From positions 1-7,113 of the forward strand of contig NZ_JAQLFP010000050.1 in the NCBI RefSeq assembly GCF_028207065.1: a stretch of DNA of 7,113 nt, given 5' to 3'. Within the stretch, counting starts at the first letter, position 1, and each line of letters begins with the position of its first letter. Below are positions 5,874-7,113 of this stretch, one piece after another. This DNA comes from Collinsella aerofaciens. Lineage in GTDB: Bacteria; Actinomycetota; Coriobacteriia; Coriobacteriales; Coriobacteriaceae. The position numbers and the translations under genes are program-made. The notes under the pieces are model-generated. The model searched no databases. It worked only from the letters and a program-made list of their open reading frames with translations, and was not told the DNA's origin.

Positions 5874-6884
5874 CTACGCGGTTTTGCCCTCAATGAGTTC
5901 AACGGGGAGCTTGATATTCGATTCGGGATTATCGCCGTTAATAAGAGCGATGATGGATTGCGCCGCGAGCTCTCCGATGCGATCGATATCTTGACGTACG
6001 GTTGTTAAGTCAGGCATAAACGTCATAGTTCGGCGGGCACCATCCGCGCCCACGACCTTAATATCGTCTGGAGCGCTCAAGCCGCGCTGCTTCATCACGT
6101 TGAGACAGATGGCCGCCATCGTATCGTCTCCCGCAAAGATGCCGTCAATATCGGGGTTCTCATCGAGGATCTTCGCAACGACCGCGCCCTTTTCGTCGTC
6201 GGGCTTAACGAACTCAACCTCACGGACAAGCGCGGACAAACCGGCCTGCTCAACAACATCGAGGTAGGCATCGGTACGCTTATTGGCAGGCATGCGCATG
6301 CGGCTATTGCTGCGCAGGCACAGGATACGCCTGCAGCCGTCATCAATCAGACGGCGCGTGGCGAGCTCGCCAATGCCATAGCTGTCACTTGCAATCTGGA
6401 CAGAGCCCTCGCCAAGATCGCAGTCGATGCCAACCAGGCTCAAGCCCATCTCGGCATATGCCTCGGCACCGATATTGAGGGAGTTGACGATGACGCCGTC
6501 GACCATATTGCGGCGGAGCATGTCAATATAGGAACGCTCAAGATCGGGTCGATTGGCGCTGTTGCACAGCAACATCTTAAAGCCGTTTTCCGCTAACGTG
6601 CGCTCGACCGCCTGCACAACCTGAGCATGGAACGGGCTGCTCACAAAGGGAACGATCATACCGATAAGATTCAGGCGACCGTTGAGCATGGCACGGGCGA
6701 TATCGTTGGGCGTATAGTTGATGCGCTCCATCGCGGCATGGACCTTATCGCGGGTCTCTTGGCTAATATAGCCGCGATTATTAAGCACGCGAGATACCGT
6801 AGTAGGCGAAACCCCCGCCACCGCTGCAACTTCCTTGATGCCAGGCTTAGCAGAATCCTTAGAACGAGCGCCCTCGCGAGCCAT
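5874..6884 (-). CDS. LacI family transcriptional repressor of the fructoside operon
   Basis: A protein of 336 residues, standard for the family. The N-terminal helix-turn-helix is IKEVAAVAGVSPTTVSRVLNN (16-36), preceded by a basic tail. The hinge helix region is YTPNDIARAML (57-67), and a periplasmic-binding-protein-like effector and dimerisation core occupies about 71-336, including GMIVPF, the VDGVIVNS region and FAGDDTMA. It is a cytosolic DNA-binding dimer or tetramer, expected to release DNA when bound to sugar or sugar phosphate. Start: ATG at 6884 is chosen because GGGGGAGGG lies 4 bases upstream; in-frame ATGs at 6905 and 6899 overlap or precede that site, and the first falls in operator O4. 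It lies directly upstream of the operon with no clear terminator between, and four shared operators tie it to that operon and to itself. By context it is a ScrR-like sucrose regulator, but the effector cannot be read from sequence. Confidence 0.92.
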   Translation of the reverse strand: MAREGARSKDSAKPGIKEVAAVAGVSPTTVSRVLNNRGYISQETRDKVHAAMERINYTPNDIARAMLNGRLNLIGMIVPFVSSPFHAQVVQAVERTLAENGFKMLLCNSANRPDLERSYIDMLRRNMVDGVIVNSLNIGAEAYAEMGLSLVGIDCDLGEGSVQIASDSYGIGELATRRLIDDGCRRILCLRSNSRMRMPANKRTDAYLDVVEQAGLSALVREVEFVKPDDEKGAVVAKILDENPDIDGIFAGDDTMAAICLNVMKQRGLSAPDDIKVVGADGARRTMTFMPDLTTVRQDIDRIGELAAQSIIALINGDNPESNIKLPVELIEGKTA

Positions 6885-6903
6885 AGCACCCTCCCCCATC
6901 AAC

Positions 6904-6921
6904 ATGTCAAACGTTTACATA
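6904..6921. promoter_or_regulatory. LacI-type operator O4, autoregulatory
   Basis: ATGTCAAACGTTTACATA contains the perfect AAACGTTT core flanked by TGTC and ACAT. It matches O2 at nearly every position and lies 20 bases before the chosen start of the regulator gene, overlapping the putative -10 box. This placement indicates negative autoregulation. Confidence 0.7.
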
Positions 6922-6943
6922 CGAACAAAGCATACCCCAACAA
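6916..6943 (-). promoter_or_regulatory. Putative promoter of the LacI-family gene
   Basis: On the minus strand, a weak -35 TTGTTG (6938-6943), a 16-base spacer and a -10 TATGTA (6916-6921) precede the regulator gene. The -10 is the outer half of operator O4, so bound repressor would cover it. The predicted start near 6909 gives a short leader containing the GGGGGAGGG ribosome binding site. Evidence is consensus-like spacing and operator placement only. Confidence 0.4.
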
Positions 6944-7084
6944 CAGCGGGAAGACGGTAACAGCACAAGTAAGTAAACGACTCATCCAAATAATTAGGAG
7001 AGTTCCGCCTAAAGGGTGACTACACAGGACCCCCGCCGGGCCGCTTTGGGTTACTTTCCAAAACATTTCCGCAGGACGCAAAGG

Positions 7085-7113
7085 GCTCCGCCGCGCGAAG
7101 CGCGCAGCGGAGC
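7085..7113 (-). terminator. Strong GC-rich hairpin at window edge, terminator-like
   Basis: GCTCCGC (7085-7091) pairs perfectly with GCGGAGC (7107-7113). Inside, CGCGC (7092-7096) pairs with GCGCG (7100-7104) around a GAA loop, with a two-base bulge. Read on the minus strand, the stem is followed by CCCTTTGCG, a poor U-tract. It could end transcription of a gene lying beyond the window on the minus strand. The repeat reaches the window end, so its full extent is unknown. No reading frame entering from this edge looks like a gene end. Confidence 0.4.

Noticed and set aside
6899..7081. A 60-codon minus-strand frame upstream of the regulator
   Set aside because: No ribosome binding site, no recognisable protein, and it runs through the regulator's promoter and operator.

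Overview
The window is a compact carbohydrate-utilisation locus followed by one unrelated gene. All five genes lie on the minus strand, so transcription runs from high to low coordinates. The DNA is fairly G+C-rich, with GC-rich third positions (this produces long false reading frames on the plus strand). Intergenic spaces are short, and a high-GC genome carries a sugar phosphotransferase system (PTS) with a LacI-type regulator. Together these suggest an anaerobic gut actinobacterium of the Coriobacteriia, Collinsella-like. That assignment rests on general resemblance only; the window has no rRNA or other phylogenetic marker.

Layout in order of transcription: (1) 7113-6885 is upstream space with a strong GC-rich hairpin at the window edge and the promoter and operator of the regulator gene. 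(2) 6884-5874 encodes a LacI-family repressor. (3) 5873-5691 is the control region of the sugar operon: two operators in tandem at a 17-bp period, interlocked with a good -35/-10 promoter, plus a third inverted operator further upstream. (4) 5690-4308 encodes a divergent glycoside hydrolase family 32 (GH32) protein. (5) 4262-2811 encodes a sucrose-type PTS EIIBC permease. (6) 2711-1269 encodes a canonical GH32 sucrose-6-phosphate hydrolase. (7) 1268-1003 holds a separate promoter and a long base-paired leader. (8) 1002-148 encodes a DegV-family fatty-acid-binding protein, followed by a GC-rich terminator-like hairpin at 116-85.

How it probably works: the EIIBC protein imports and phosphorylates sucrose or a related fructoside, and the canonical GH32 enzyme splits the 6-phosphate product into glucose-6-phosphate and fructose. 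The divergent GH32 protein, promoter-proximal in the operon, may handle a related fructoside. The LacI protein represses the operon, and its own gene, through four copies of a shared operator with an AAACGTTT-like core. No EIIA domain and no fructokinase are encoded here, so both must come from elsewhere.

The points most worth checking are the operator-promoter interlock, the divergent GH32 active-site motifs, a possible alternative-hairpin switch with a 26-codon reading frame in the gap before the sucrose-6-phosphate hydrolase gene, and the long stem-loop that would form the 5' end of the DegV mRNA. No mobile element, CRISPR array, tRNA or rRNA was seen. This is mostly a recognisable sucrose-type operon; the novelty, if any, lies in its RNA and operator architecture and in the odd GH32 protein.
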